NCBI GenBank assembly: GCA_028455995.1
Contig: JABELC010000004.1
Span: forward strand, 2,170,001 to 2,234,000
Source: Scleromitrula shiraiana
Lineage: Eukaryota; Ascomycota; Leotiomycetes; Helotiales; Sclerotiniaceae
Length of the DNA: 64,000 bases
Direction of reading: 5' to 3'
Positions 46,703 through 57,933 of the stretch are shown piece by piece. The translations under genes were made by a program, and so were the position numbers. How positions within the stretch are numbered: the stretch's first letter is position 1; every line of letters begins with the position of its first letter. The notes beneath the pieces were generated by a model, which had not been told where the DNA came from, did not search any database, and saw only the letters and a program-made list of their open reading frames with translations.

Positions 46703-47131
46703 GGCTCTTATTTCGTTTAATGAGAATAGAAGAAAAGAATGAATCACAATCACGATTGCAATCACATACCGGTTAATAAAATAAGAGTCTAGAAAGATGA
46801 ATAATGCCTAATATTGAGAAGAAATGGTTGTTGTCAAGGACAAAAATTTGATATTCACAGGGAAAGTAGAAGCTCTCTCCTTTGTCATTATGCGATTCTC
46901 GCATCTCGCCAGCCTCGGTGAATCTAGCCAGCCACCCTGTAAACCCATAATTCGGTTGGTCGCTGCAAAAAGATCACGGACCCACCTTGATAAGCTAGAG
47001 AAATACTGTTTACATTAATGCATAACTTCTTACCCCTCCATGTGCACAAAGACGACTAAAAGCTTTATAGAAGTGCACGATCAACCTTTTGCAAAAATAA
47101 CAAACTCAAATGAAAAGATTGATTATTGACC
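46703..47131. promoter_or_regulatory. shared promoter region PEX3 / ATG101
   Basis: A 429-base spacer between divergent starts of a peroxisome and an autophagy gene. No specific factor site was identified. Confidence 0.45.
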
Positions 47132-47931
47132 ATGGATCAGCGCAGAGCACCAGAATACATTATTGAAGTGTTCGCAGACCCAACCTCTGTGAAAGAGGTG
47201 ATAAGAGGCAAGTTAGCAACTGTGTTTTCTTACCCATCGGTACTATATTGGATTATGTGCTGACTTAAATCATTTCGCAGGCATTTTACATACGATTTTC
47301 TTTCACCGATTCTTCCCTTCTATTAGACCAAAGACTCGCGATGTTCTCGAGATGACTTTACCATACATTGACAATGTAGAGATCGAAACACTCATTGACC
47401 AAAGGACCGCGGCTTTGGTTCGGCAGTTAGATACGAGTTCAGACTTGGGCGCAAGGAATACTGGCGTGAGAGGATTGATGGCCGTTCAATTTTTTGAGAA
47501 GAAACGGAGAAAGGCTTGGTTTACAAAAGGAGTATGACGACTATTCTTCCTGCGATATTTGCCATCCACGTTCTATTACCTTCTGTTGGAAATATCTGCT
47601 AACTTAGCCGAAAAAGGAGGAAGAAGTGTGTTGGGAACAGTGGACTTTGGATGTTACTTTGGCAACTCCTCGAACAGAAAGTGGTGAGTATATCCAAATG
47701 TTTTCTCTCGTGATATTATCAACTTACATTATTGGTTTTATAGAGAGAGCTAAAGTTAGAAGTGCCATGGAAGCCATGTTATTGAAAGCGGCAATGAAAA
47801 TAATAACAACAGTCAATAGGGAGAAGGATCATATCCCACCCATTACTACGAGTGAAGCAAACCCATTTCCATATCAGATAATGATAAACCCGAAAGGGGA
47901 TAGCTGGGGATCACGCATGAGTATATTTTAG
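47132..47931 (+). CDS. atg101: autophagy-related protein 101 (ATG101)
   Basis: HORMA-domain partner of ATG13 in the ATG1/ULK initiation complex; present in filamentous fungi and animals but absent from budding yeast. Exons 47132-47207, 47281-47531, 47608-47683 and 47744-47931 sum to 591 bases (196 residues). It reads RRAPEYIIEVFADPTSVKEV, IRGILHTIFFHRFFPSIRPK, VCWEQWTLDVTLATPRTESE and AMEAMLLKAAMKIITTVNRE, ending IPPITTSEANPFPYQIMINP plus tail. The WF finger region is in the third exon neighbourhood. The first intron uses a GC donor (GCAAGT) instead of GT; with GT alternatives the family motif HTIFFHRFF is lost. The identity is secure. Confidence 0.94.
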
Positions 47932-48269
47932 GTCAAGCCAACAGATCATTAGTACTGTAAATATTGTTTGTTGGCGTTTTGGGAGCATGGATAGAGGTTA
48001 TTTAGGACACTGATACCCAATATGAATTGTTTTTGGTTCAAACATATTCGATTCTGATGCGAATGTTCAACGCCACGATGTGAGGGATGATCAACGACTG
48101 CCTCCGATCCGCAGTCATCTATCGTATGACATTGTGACATATCAAACATTTCTCGATATCGTGAGATATATAGAACTTGCGGTGTGCAAGCTTTGGAATT
48201 TCAGTTATTGATTGTATTCATGCGCCATATATTCGTTTCATTCATGTTACATCATAAAGTCATGCCATC
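47932..48269. other. intergenic stretch, convergent 3' regions
   Basis: 338 bases between ATG101 and the zinc-finger gene. Nothing beyond likely 3' UTRs. Confidence 0.4.
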
Positions 48270-49124
48270 TTAGGTCCTGCTAAACCCCCCTCTCCCTCTG
48301 CCTCGTCCTCTGCCAAACCTAACACTGCTCGGGATGAACTTCAATGCAGACATGGCCTTTTCCAGTCCTTCCATATCATCGCCAGATGGGGTAGGTGTCG
48401 AAGTCGTATCGTTGTTGATAGCTTCCTCTTCTTCGACGCTGTTGCTGGGCGCTGCTTGATTCTCCAACGTGGCACTCCGCTGTCTTGTTTCCTCTAATTT
48501 TGCTTGGGCTGCCGAACTACGTCTTCGATGACCGTGCCATCCTGATCGAAGCATAGAACTCCTATGATCAATTCCATCATTCACAACGAAGAAGTCATAC
48601 TGTTGAGGAAACATATGTTTGTCAACAAGATGCATACGTCTCTTCTGAGGAGTTGAACACTTCCTGTCACAATCTTCAACAAAACAAGAATACTAATTGA
48701 GATTAGCAACCGTGGACTCTGAGGTTTTAGGAAGGTGTAAACTCACTATCTTCTCCCCTCTATCTTTCCTGGCACTCATAAATGAATCATGATTTTCCTC
48801 AATGTGTAAGTTTAGATAGTGCTCTGTGGGGAAATTCTTCCGACATTCAAGACATCGATTCAAATGAGATTTATTGTAGTGGACTTCGTACTCGTCATAT
48901 GATGTGAAAGATAACGTTAAACGGTGACCTGGTAATGAACATCGCATGACTGGTTGATCCTCACTACTTTCTTGATCAAGATGGATGATTTTTGAGGATA
49001 TCGGAGGGACAGGCTTTGAGGTACTTGGGAGTTCTGATGCCCCAGAAAGACTAGATGTCTCTATAATCTCTGAATCGGGAGAGGAAGGCTCTTCAAAGTC
49101 TTCGTCTCGTGAGCGTTTTGCCAT
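48270..49124 (-). CDS. C2H2 zinc-finger protein, ZNF511-like
   Basis: Probable nuclear zinc-finger protein; function in fungi unknown. Exons 49124-48747 and 48692-48270 sum to 801 bases (266 residues). It has a Ser/Glu-rich N-terminus of about 60 residues. A first atypical finger then lies around VMRCSLPGHRLTLSFTSYDE with YEVHYNKSH, a second is NRCLECRKNFPTEHYLNLHI with EENH, and a third YSCFVEDCDRKCSTPQKRRM with HLVDKH. This three-finger layout, including the FPTEHYLNLHIEENHDSF block, is characteristic of ZNF511 homologues. The C-terminus ends in an RG-rich tail (RFGRGRGRGRGGFSRT), suggesting RNA contact. The start at 49124 (MAKRSRDEDFEE) is preferred over upstream in-frame ATG 49280. Confidence 0.86.
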
Positions 49125-49652
49125 CTCTGTAAAAGAAAAGTAGAAAAGAAAAGAAGACTGATTAATAGATGTGGGGAAGTTACTCTGTTGTTGAACTGAT
49201 ACCTCTTCTTTTCTATCTCTTCTCCCTTTTTGAATATGTTGCAGTTGCTTATTCAAAATATGTAAATATTTTGTCCTCACCTGTAGTAGTAAAAAGATTT
49301 GAAGAAATAGATGGTTGAGTTATATTGAAGTTTGTAAAAAGATCTCATAAACTCATGGCTTCTGGTTTTACACAAATGTATGAACTTTCAAATATCTACA
49401 GAAGTATGCATACCTAGGTAGGTGTGCTAGATATATGCCCCGTATATGTAGTATGAACAACTGACTGACAACAGATGAAAGTCTAGATTAAAATATATTG
49501 TGGGACGATCAATAATTCCAGGATACCAGTTGCCGCCAACCAGATCAATTCATGGATAAATACAGAAGTACAGTAGAGAGATAATGAAATACACAGCCTT
49601 GCACTAAATTCAGCCTTATCTATTTGGTCCGTGCCTCGGTAATAGAACAGTA

Positions 49653-49713
<61 letters not shown>

Positions 49714-50251
49714 GAGAAAAAAAAAAGAAAATAGTATGTGGGTGTTGGTGTTGGTGGCACTTATTATTATTATTATTATTTACACTACTCTCTCATCCTT
49801 TAATTTTTTAGTACTAGTTTTATTATTTAATTATTATTAGTACTTTATTAGTTCACTTGACTCTTTTATCTCACTTTGAACGTTGACCTCATAATTTTTT
49901 TTATTTTAAACTCAATTAACCACAAATGTATCGTCATAAGGCTCAGAAAGACCACGAAGTCTTATTTTATTACTTACAGCCTTGCTTAATTCCTTGAATT
50001 CAGTCATTGAAAGTGAAATCGGAGAGTTACTATTAATTACTTGACTCTTTAATTCACTTGATAAACTTGCAACAAATTTAATTTAATTCAATTCAATTCC
50101 TCCCCTCCCCTCCCCTCCCCTCCCCTCAATTTTCCTACATTTGAATCCATGGACAACTCTCACAACTACAAATCTTGTGGAGGTCAAACAACTTTTTAAT
50201 CCCATAGTCCCTCGTGGGTTCTGTATATTTTTTCATCTAAAAAGTCTAGCT
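49125..50251. promoter_or_regulatory. 1.1 kb divergent spacer with GA and CTCCC tracts
   Basis: Divergent promoter region between the zinc-finger and EST1-like genes. It holds a GA tract (49650-49719, with ACA interruptions), a TTA run (49763-49780) and a C-rich TCCCC array (50098-50126). The last lies 125 bases before the EST1-like start and could act as a promoter element. Confidence 0.45.
49650..49719. repeat. GA dinucleotide microsatellite
   Basis: About 33 GA units interrupted twice by a single CA. Confidence 0.9.
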
Positions 50252-52867
50252 ATGGACAAATCAATTATTGAGCAAGAATGGAAGTAAGTCATTCTCTAGC
50301 ATGTCGTTCTCCCCGCTGCCCCCGCCGCCCACGAGCGCATATTGTTCGAGCTGACTTGCGCCCCAGCTATGCGAAAAAAATAGACCAGGAGCTCCAATCG
50401 CATTTAAACAACAAAGATCTTCCTACATTTGGAGATATTGAACATCTCATCGCTGAGTGAGATATTCTGTCCTCGTCTTTGTTTCACATCTCATTCTATT
50501 AGGTTGCGCGTTGCATGCGAAGCAGTCATTTTCCGAGATTTCGAATTTAGTACGAAAGAGCATGTGCAAGGTCGTCTCTGGGATGCGCATTCCAAGATTA
50601 ATGGTCGATATCGAAAACTTGTCACACATTACCGTCAATCCGATCAAAAACGTCGTGTGGTCGAACGTCGAAAGCTCGAGAAGCATTATGTCGATTTTCT
50701 GAAGACTAGTCAATTCTACTACAAAGGCTATATTCAACGTATTTCCTCTCATTTTGGTCTCCCTGCCTTGCAGCGCATTGCGAATCGATTGGCTCTGAGT
50801 CCATTATCGGTCGACAAGCAAGTAAAGGTTTCTAAGACCGTCGAGCATCTCGTTAAATTGTCTTGCCATTTCACCCTACTTCGATTGGGGGATATTAATA
50901 GATATCGCAATGACATGAGAACGAAGGATCGCAGTTGGGAACAAGCTCTTGCATATTATTGCTTGGCGGATGCCCTCCATCCCGATTCTGGAAGTGCGCA
51001 CAACCAAATGGCTGTAATTGCACTTGCGGAGGGTAGTCATCTAGATGCGCTCTATCACCTGTTGCGCGCGGTTGCCGTTGAGGAACCGCACACATTGGCA
51101 CGCGGCAACCTAGCTTTAGAGTACAAGAAGATATCCAATAGCTGGGAGAAAGAGAAACATAGCAAGCGGCGTTCAGCGCCTGCAGAATCTGCTCTTGTTA
51201 TTTGGTTTGTTCGACTTCACGCAAGATTTTACAAGGGTGTCTCCTTCTCTGAAAAGGTAGAGTTAGAGAGAGAGGTCTTGGGTCAACTATCTTCTGCACT
51301 AAAAGACCAGTCATTTGAGGAAACCTTGAACAAATTCATCCTCGTCAATCTAGCTGCAAACTATTTGGCAACGGTCAGAATCCAGGGTTAGTTCTTGTAC
51401 CCCGTTTGTGATCTTAAATTAACAATATGTGTAGAGGAGGAAGGCCCTGTGAAGGATAATCTCAGACAATCATTTTATTTTCTTCTTGGCTTTAACCTTC
51501 AAGTACTTTGCGTTCTCTTGCAGACCCTCCAGTCCGAGCTTACCGATGCAGCCGAGGGCGAGAACCTTGAGTCTCTGACTGCCACTGATTTATCTGGTGA
51601 TTCTTTTGAGAAACTTAGCACTATCGCTGTTCGAGTTTTACCTGCCATTCGCCAATATTTTGCTTGGATTGTCTCACAACGTGTCCTTATCATTGGCCTT
51701 GGAACAGGAATCGAGTCTGCAGCCCCAGGGCCTTTGGTTGGCTATATCCAGACAACGTGGAAAATGGTTGCAGATACTCTTACTGCTTTGGTCAATGCTT
51801 TCCCTGTCGCGTCGCTCCCTCATCTCAATTATCTATTGCCCGAGGATGAGGAGACTTTAGGTTTCAAGCCTCTCCGAACACCCCCAAATCAGTTGGAAGA
51901 GTACAGCCTTTATACCAAAGAGGATGGTTCATTGAAGCCTCGTCTTGCCGATGGAGTTTTTCGACAACGTGAGAGCGAAAATTATGCCCGCATCCGCGAT
52001 ATCCTCAGAGCTGGCATGGCACTCCATTTTGAGAAAGACTGCCCAATAACCTTGATCGAGGGAGACATATTTGTCAATGCTATTGGACCAACGGCTCCTG
52101 TATCGGATAGTTTGGCCTCCCCAGTTCAAGATGCGCCTCAATCAACTTGGTCAGGTACCATTAACGAGACCGGTTCGGTATCAGAGCTTTTAGATACCGA
52201 TATGCATCGTATGGTGGATGATTTGCTTGAGCCCGCCAAAAAGCATCTTCCTAGCAATGAAACATCATATGGCATGCATAGTTCCACTGCCAATGAAGTG
52301 TTTGCTCCTATTGGTTCGGAAAGAGCAAACAGGTCAATCAGCAATGTGATTACCCCACAGAAACCATTTCCAACTCTGCCTGGTAGCTGGAGTGCATTCA
52401 CTCCAAAACCGAATGAACTTCGACGCACTAGTCCTGAAGGTCTTTCAAGCTCGGCCGGACTCCCATCAATGGGTTACTCAACCAAAAAAGAACAACTTGC
52501 TGCCGCTGCTGCTCTCGATAATATGACTGGAATGCAACATGGAAGGAAAAGATCTTCATTCAATACTTCTTCATCTGTTAATCAACTATTACAACAATCT
52601 TTGGCAAGACAGTTTGGTCCCATGTCCGTCTCATCTAATTTCCCAGAGAACAGCAGCATCTATGTAAACTCTTCTCCGCCAAAGGCATACTATGACCGTA
52701 ACTTAGGATACACATCTTTCAATAACGCCAACGTGCCCACTCTGTATGTAGGCGCTAGCGATTTTGATCGAACAGCAATGCTGCAGAGCTCTCTTTGGAA
52801 CGGGAATCAGGGCAGTAATGAGAGATTTAGCCACACTCCACCTCCTGGACAAGGTCGACCTGGCTGA
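50252..52867 (+). CDS. EST1/SMG7/EBS1-like protein (14-3-3-like and EST1 TPR domains)
   Basis: Family members act in nonsense-mediated decay (SMG7, EBS1) or telomerase recruitment (EST1). Exons 50252-50283, 50367-50456, 50503-51386 and 51435-52867 sum to 2439 bases (812 residues). The first exon encodes only MDKSIIEQEW. The N-terminal helical domain contains IFRDFEFSTKEHVQGRLWDA. The EST1 central domain contains RLGDINRYRNDM, WEQALAYYCLADALHPDSGS and AHNQMAVIALAEGSHLDALY. The C-terminal 350 residues are Ser/Asn/Pro-rich and disordered. No PIN nuclease domain follows, so it is not SMG6-like. SMG7/EBS1-type is the best reading; telomere function cannot be told from sequence. Confidence 0.88.
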
Positions 52868-53276
52868 AAGTCTTTTTGGACATATTACACAAGGACCTAT
52901 TTACAACCCTTCATCAATATCTTCACCGCAGTCGTCTTCAAACGAAACTTCGTTCTACTTTGACGGTGCTAATAGCAAGGACTTTTCCTTCTACTCGGCC
53001 ACGACCAACAGGTCACTTGTTTATCATCAACACATTGTAGAAAGTACTCGACGCGCGCAGATGTTGTAAGGAACGAAGGATACAAAGCCGAAACCGGCAA
53101 ATGAAGTTTTTATTTGGTTTCTAATAACACGCTAGCTCTATCATTTTGATCGTGGAGGATCATAAGGTCATGCACTATGCACTACATCATTTCGATTGTA
53201 GACGCTCCTGTTGTTGAAACCATCCCCCGAACGCCGTCTATAATCAGAATGCAAAAACAATTCTCACAGGTACTTA
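52868..53276. other. intergenic stretch with an extra open frame after the EST1-like stop
   Basis: This 409-base gap separates two convergent genes. In the +1-shifted frame relative to the EST1-like protein, an open frame continues to 53069 with Ser-rich composition; see findings. Otherwise it is probably 3' UTR. Confidence 0.4.
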
Positions 53277-54639
53277 TTAGTTGGATGGTTTGTAAGTCTG
53301 TTTGGGGAAGGGGAACCTGCAAGTCAATCATTAGCTTCCAGATATTCCAACAGAATTGTATTAATTTATTCGATAAACCGTAGCATGGCAAGGTTGATAT
53401 GTGAAAGTATAAATGAAATGTAACTTACGAAGGACCCAACTCCTGAATGCTCAACTTAGCCAACCATTGTCCTTGATCCACGCACTGGTCGAGTGGAACA
53501 CCAGCGACAAGACCAGCAGTGAATCCGGCAGCGAAAGCATCTCCAGCACCAGTAGTATCATTGATCAAGCTCTTGTCAATAGCGTGAACTGGGTATTCCT
53601 TAACATCTTGACCATTAACAGCCACAACAGTAGGAAGGGTTCCCTGTGTGATAATAGCCACTCTCTCTCTCTTCTTGTTCTCCTTTGGCAATGCTGCCAA
53701 TGCTTTAGCAATCTCCTTGATATCCTTACTCTCCACACCATGATGTTCAGCCCAGCTCAAAGCCTCAGTCTCATTACCAATGACATAATCCCAGTAAGGA
53801 GCCGTAGCATCAAGAGGCTCCTTGAAGAACTGCGGAATGAAAGGTGCAGACAACGAGAAAACGAACACCTTATCGTTCTTGGCAGCCTCCTCAGCAAGTG
53901 CCATAATAGCCGGTGGGCAGACCGTCAAATGATACCCACCAACAAAGTAGTGGGTAGCACCCTCCACCAACTTCCACACCTCGGGCGACTTGAGATGTTC
54001 CAAATCATAGTGGTTGGCCGCTCCCAAATCAGTAACCATAGAGCGATCATGTCCTGTAATAACAACACCGCATCGTCCGGTAGGCTCCTTCTTATCAACA
54101 CGGTATTCGACGCGGAGACCGGCGGTCTTCACGGCATCGTGGAGGATGGCTGCGTATTTGTCATCGCCGACTCCGCCGAGATAGACGACGCTGTTGTCGG
54201 GGAGAAGGTATTGAGCTCCGCGAGCGGTGTTTTGGGCTCCGCCGCCGGCAATTAGCTTGGCGGAGTAGTTGTTGAGGAGATCTTCGTAGATGGCGGTGTG
54301 TTCCTTGGAGGCGAGGATGGCATCGTTGGATTTGAGACCGTATTTGTCGAGGAGAGCTTGGTCACCTTGAGCTTGGATATCTGGATTCGAGAGGTTAGAT
54401 TTGGATGTATAGAATTGTGGTGCGTGAGATCTAGGGATCTAATTGACAGTTCCTCATCTTGTTCTTCTTGAGATGAAGAAATAAGATAAAGAAAATTTAC
54501 TCAATGCTGACACAAGCTGACAATCGAATTTACAGCTTGAGAAAGTGTATAAAGCATTTAATATCGAGTATATCTGTTAGGACTCACCAAGCAATGGGTT
54601 CTCTAAGCAAAGGAGAGCATATTCTTTAGTTCCAGACAT
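53277..54639 (-). CDS. ado1: adenosine kinase (PfkB family)
   Basis: Phosphorylates adenosine to AMP, removing the adenosine formed by S-adenosylhomocysteine hydrolysis in the methyl cycle. Exons 54639-54588, 54380-53429 and 53316-53277 sum to 1044 bases (347 residues), matching the family. It starts MSGTKEYALLCLENPLLDIQ and shows LIAGGGAQNTARGAQYLLP (PfkB motif 1 region), VGGYHLTVCPPAIMALAEEA, DYVIGNETEALSWA, and the anion-hole/catalytic motif DTTGAGDAFAAGF with the catalytic Asp. The final 40-base exon encodes the conserved SFPFPKQTYKPSN ending; without it the frame would stop right after ELGPS. The first intron is 207 bases. The identity is secure. Confidence 0.95.
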
Positions 54640-55124
54640 AATTGCGGTAGTTCTAGTGGTATATTTTGAGATATATTGTTTTGATGGCGGGGTTGTTTGA
54701 TGAAGAAAGATTTGGTGGGGTTTAAATTTGGCTGGGGTTTTCAGGGATTTAATAATTGGGCTCGGTGAGCGAATGTTATATCCAGTAAGAAAAGATCTCA
54801 AATATGACATTTTTTACACGATCATTTTATGGTCCGTTGCTATAATGGAAAACACGAAAAAAATGGTTTGGGTCGGGAATTGAAGTTGAAGATCAAATTA
54901 TTACGTTCTTAACTTCTCAGGAGTTAGATTTGAAGAGCCATCAATTCATTTAGCATGTTATTATCATGCCATCAAAATCTCCTGATCACGAACAGATTAT
55001 GCTAGAGCGCAAAAGATTGTTTGTTTGGTAAAATCTTTTCTGTCATTCCCGCTCAGCTCCATCCGAAAATACATAGATGTAGACCCAAACATATCCGAAG
55101 CAATGAAAACCCCCCTCAACACGC
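54640..55124. other. intergenic stretch, adenosine kinase promoter and uL2 3' end
   Basis: 485 bases, AT-rich, without a supportable gene. It holds the adenosine kinase promoter on the left and the uL2 3' UTR on the right. Confidence 0.4.
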
Positions 55125-56193
55125 TCAATCCTTGACCTTTTGGGTACCACGCAACAGACCAGTTCTGCGGGCAGCAATGAGACCAGCCTTTTGACCTTGT
55201 GCAGCGTATCTTGAGATTGTGGATGCTTTACCAATATGTTGATGGTTACCACCCTATTTTTGATTAGCATTTCATTCCTGCATATTTTGTAGAAGGCACG
55301 TACTCCGTGAGGATGGTCGACGGGGTTCATAGCAACACCACGAGTCTTGGGCCATGAGTTACGCTTGACAGCGAACTTGTGCTTAGCACGGGATGCCTCT
55401 GTAAAATTGATTAGAACTGATATTATCCCTTTTTTTCATCGTTTTAGATGAGGCCTGATATAAACGTACTCAAGAGAGGCTTGTCGGTTCTGCCACCACC
55501 AGCAACGATACCAATCATTCCACGTGCGCTGCTCTTGATGACCTTCTTAGCACCAGATGGGAGCTTGACACGGGTCTTGCCCTCATCAGGGTTGTGTCCG
55601 ATAACAGTAACGTAGTTACCAGAGGTACGTCCCAAAGATCCACGGTCTCCAACCTTCTCCTCAACGTTTGAGATAACGGTACCTTCCGGAACAGATCCGA
55701 GAGGAAGAACGTTTCCAACAGTAAGGTTGGCGTTCTTTCCGGCGTAGATGAATTGACCAGTGTACATTCCCTCGTTTGCGATGAAAGTCTCGGTGTGCAA
55801 CTTGAATCGGTATGGGTCACGGAAAACGACCTTGGCTAATGGTGCTCCACGTCCTGGATCGTGGATGATGTCCTTGACGACACCTCGAACATAACCGTGT
55901 CGCTCAGCATAATCGAGAGTTCTGAACTGGGCTGGGGCTTTGTTCAATCGGGTGTTGGCCGTGAAAATGGAACCACGTCCCTTTCTTTGATTCCTAATGA
56001 CTCGTCCTGGGATTCTGGTCAGCAGAATTTCAAATATATTTAATTCCCAGTTAGTTGGCCACCAAAGTCAAGAAATTCAATTCAAAATTTCTAGCGCAAA
56101 CGAGCCAGAATTGCCGGTATTCAATCCCAAGTAGCACAATGCCGCATTGCTCAACAAAATGACTGCGAATGGTAGTAAAATAACTTACCCATC
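55125..56193 (-). CDS. rpl2: 60S ribosomal protein L2/L8 (uL2)
   Basis: Large-subunit protein near the peptidyl transferase centre. The first exon is only four bases (56193-56190, ATGG); the second begins about 56010 with RVIRNQRKGRGSIFTANTRL. Later blocks are GYVRGVVKDIIHDPGRGAPL, TGQFIYAGKNANLTVGNVLP, IGIVAGGGRTDKPLL and RNSWPKTRGVAMNPVDHPHG followed by GGNHQHIGKA, the most conserved uL2 segment with the histidine important for peptidyl transfer. It ends GLLRGTQKVKD. Four exons with GT-AG introns are needed (introns near 56010-56189, 55400-55468 and 55255-55303). About 254 residues, normal for the family. Confidence 0.95.
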
Positions 56194-57933
56194 TTGACGT
56201 TGTTGCGACGTTGACGGCTGAAAAGTTTGTCGGCTGGAAAAGTTCGAAGATCAAATCTCAAAATCGACGAATTCCAGTGTGCCTTTCCAAAATTGACTTG
56301 AGAGTTTAAGCGAGTTGCCCTAGCGTACGTGGATGCCTTAAGGCATTCACTATTTCTATCAGGACAAGGATACGCTAGTGGATATTTTCTGCGACGACTC
56401 TTGAACCAATATTCAATGTATTTTCTTTATATGAATCATAACATCGCAAATCGAACTCCTTATCATTTGTAATTGATGTCCAAACACAATCTTTGAAGCC
56501 GAGCATGAAGCTCCTGAAACTTGGTTGGCTTGAATTGTGATTCTGTTGATCTTTTCGCTCTCTCATCTCATACAATGTCCGGTAGGATTATATTTCATAC
56601 CCTCACTTCATTTGAACAGTTTATCTCATCTATTCATGTTGTTTGATTATCACTAAATGCTTGAGACATTGAGATAGCAATATGAACTATTTTACGCCTA
56701 TGAATAGTGTTCTTTGGTAAATCGCAAAGCTCTGTCAAGCGTATCATCAATAGCCTCATTATTTCCCATTTAGTTGCGATTGTGTAGTGCGTCGTGACTT
56801 CGTGGATTTGTGAGTGACCAAGCGTTGTGTGGATTGCTCAGTGCTAAATTCTGCCCAAACTATTAAAGAAATTACGGGATTCGGAGATGTGGCATTACAA
56901 CTAGAGAACTTACTTTCAATGTCCGAAAGTATTTCAACAATTCCAATGACTCTTTTTTCTTTTATTTTGATAATTGATCGAGTCGGTATCGATTGATTGG
57001 ATTTCTTGTCTTTAAATTGAACGGTGCTGGCCACTTACTCTTTCCTTTGCCGTTAGGGCCGGCTTCGGGCGGGGTTGAACGTATCATCTTCATACTCTTT
57101 TTGCATCTGGATATTATTTATTAAAGCAAAGAATCAATTCCATTTCTACATCATCTCTACTCCATATGATACTGTTTGCTACATAATAGAGGTATTGGGT
57201 CGATGTACCGACTCTGTTGGCTACCTCATTATCGCGAGGCATATTCAATCTAGTTGCCCTACATTCTTATATCCTCATTAAAATTGGATATTTGTGGAGT
57301 TTAAATGTGAGCGTCATTCCTGGAATTCGTTGGTAAGCGAGTTGTGGTTGGTATTGTATCTCCTTGCCGATTCGAACATCATTCCAAGCAGGTAATATCT
57401 AGGGCGACCGAACCGAAACTACTATCGAATGTACATAAACCTTCGAGACCTGTCTAATTCTAGCCCTTTCATGACCTGGGTTTCTCTACAAAGGAAGGAA
57501 ATCATCTCCTCGATATGTTGGAAAATTACGAAACCGCTGGGCCGATGCGAAGATGCTACTGGATTTGACTTAAGAGAAGTCCGTGTCGATAGATATAATA
57601 GAATTGGAACTTTATTTTGAGGGGATGCTGTATATATTCTATGTGGGGAAAGACCGACGTGGTATATGTGATATGGAACCGGGTGATATCAAAGAATGCT
57701 CAGAAATACCGATATGTGTCCTAGGACTAATAGGAAGACTACCGGTTTCCATATTCGCCGACCGCCTTATGTTCCTTGTGTTGTACGTGCGTGACAGAAT
57801 GCCTAAAGCCTTAGACCAATAAATCAAATCGCGCTTGTCGGCAATATCTTTGAGCTTCCTCTGACTTCATCTTTCCAACTTAACCCAAGCTTCCCCATTA
57901 AATCACATCAGAACACCACGACACAACCACATC
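56194..57933. other. 1.7 kb spacer without a supportable gene
   Basis: A divergent spacer between uL2 and the WHIM1 gene. The first 150 bases should be the uL2 promoter. An isolated ATGTCCG followed by GTAGGA at 56574 looks like the start of a split gene, but no downstream exon with family resemblance was found. Short frames at 57429-57620 and 57639-57827 have no recognisable content. Confidence 0.4.

Noticed and set aside
46703..46765. upstream ATG of the PEX3 frame
   Set aside because: It would place a hydrophobic stretch before the conserved basic N-terminus of PEX3.
56574..56600. ATGTCCG followed by a GTAGGA donor, like the start of a split gene
   Set aside because: No downstream exon in phase with protein-like content was found before 57934.
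57040..57080. GC-richer patch with GGTTGAAC resembling part of a tRNA
   Set aside because: The flanks do not pair into a cloverleaf.
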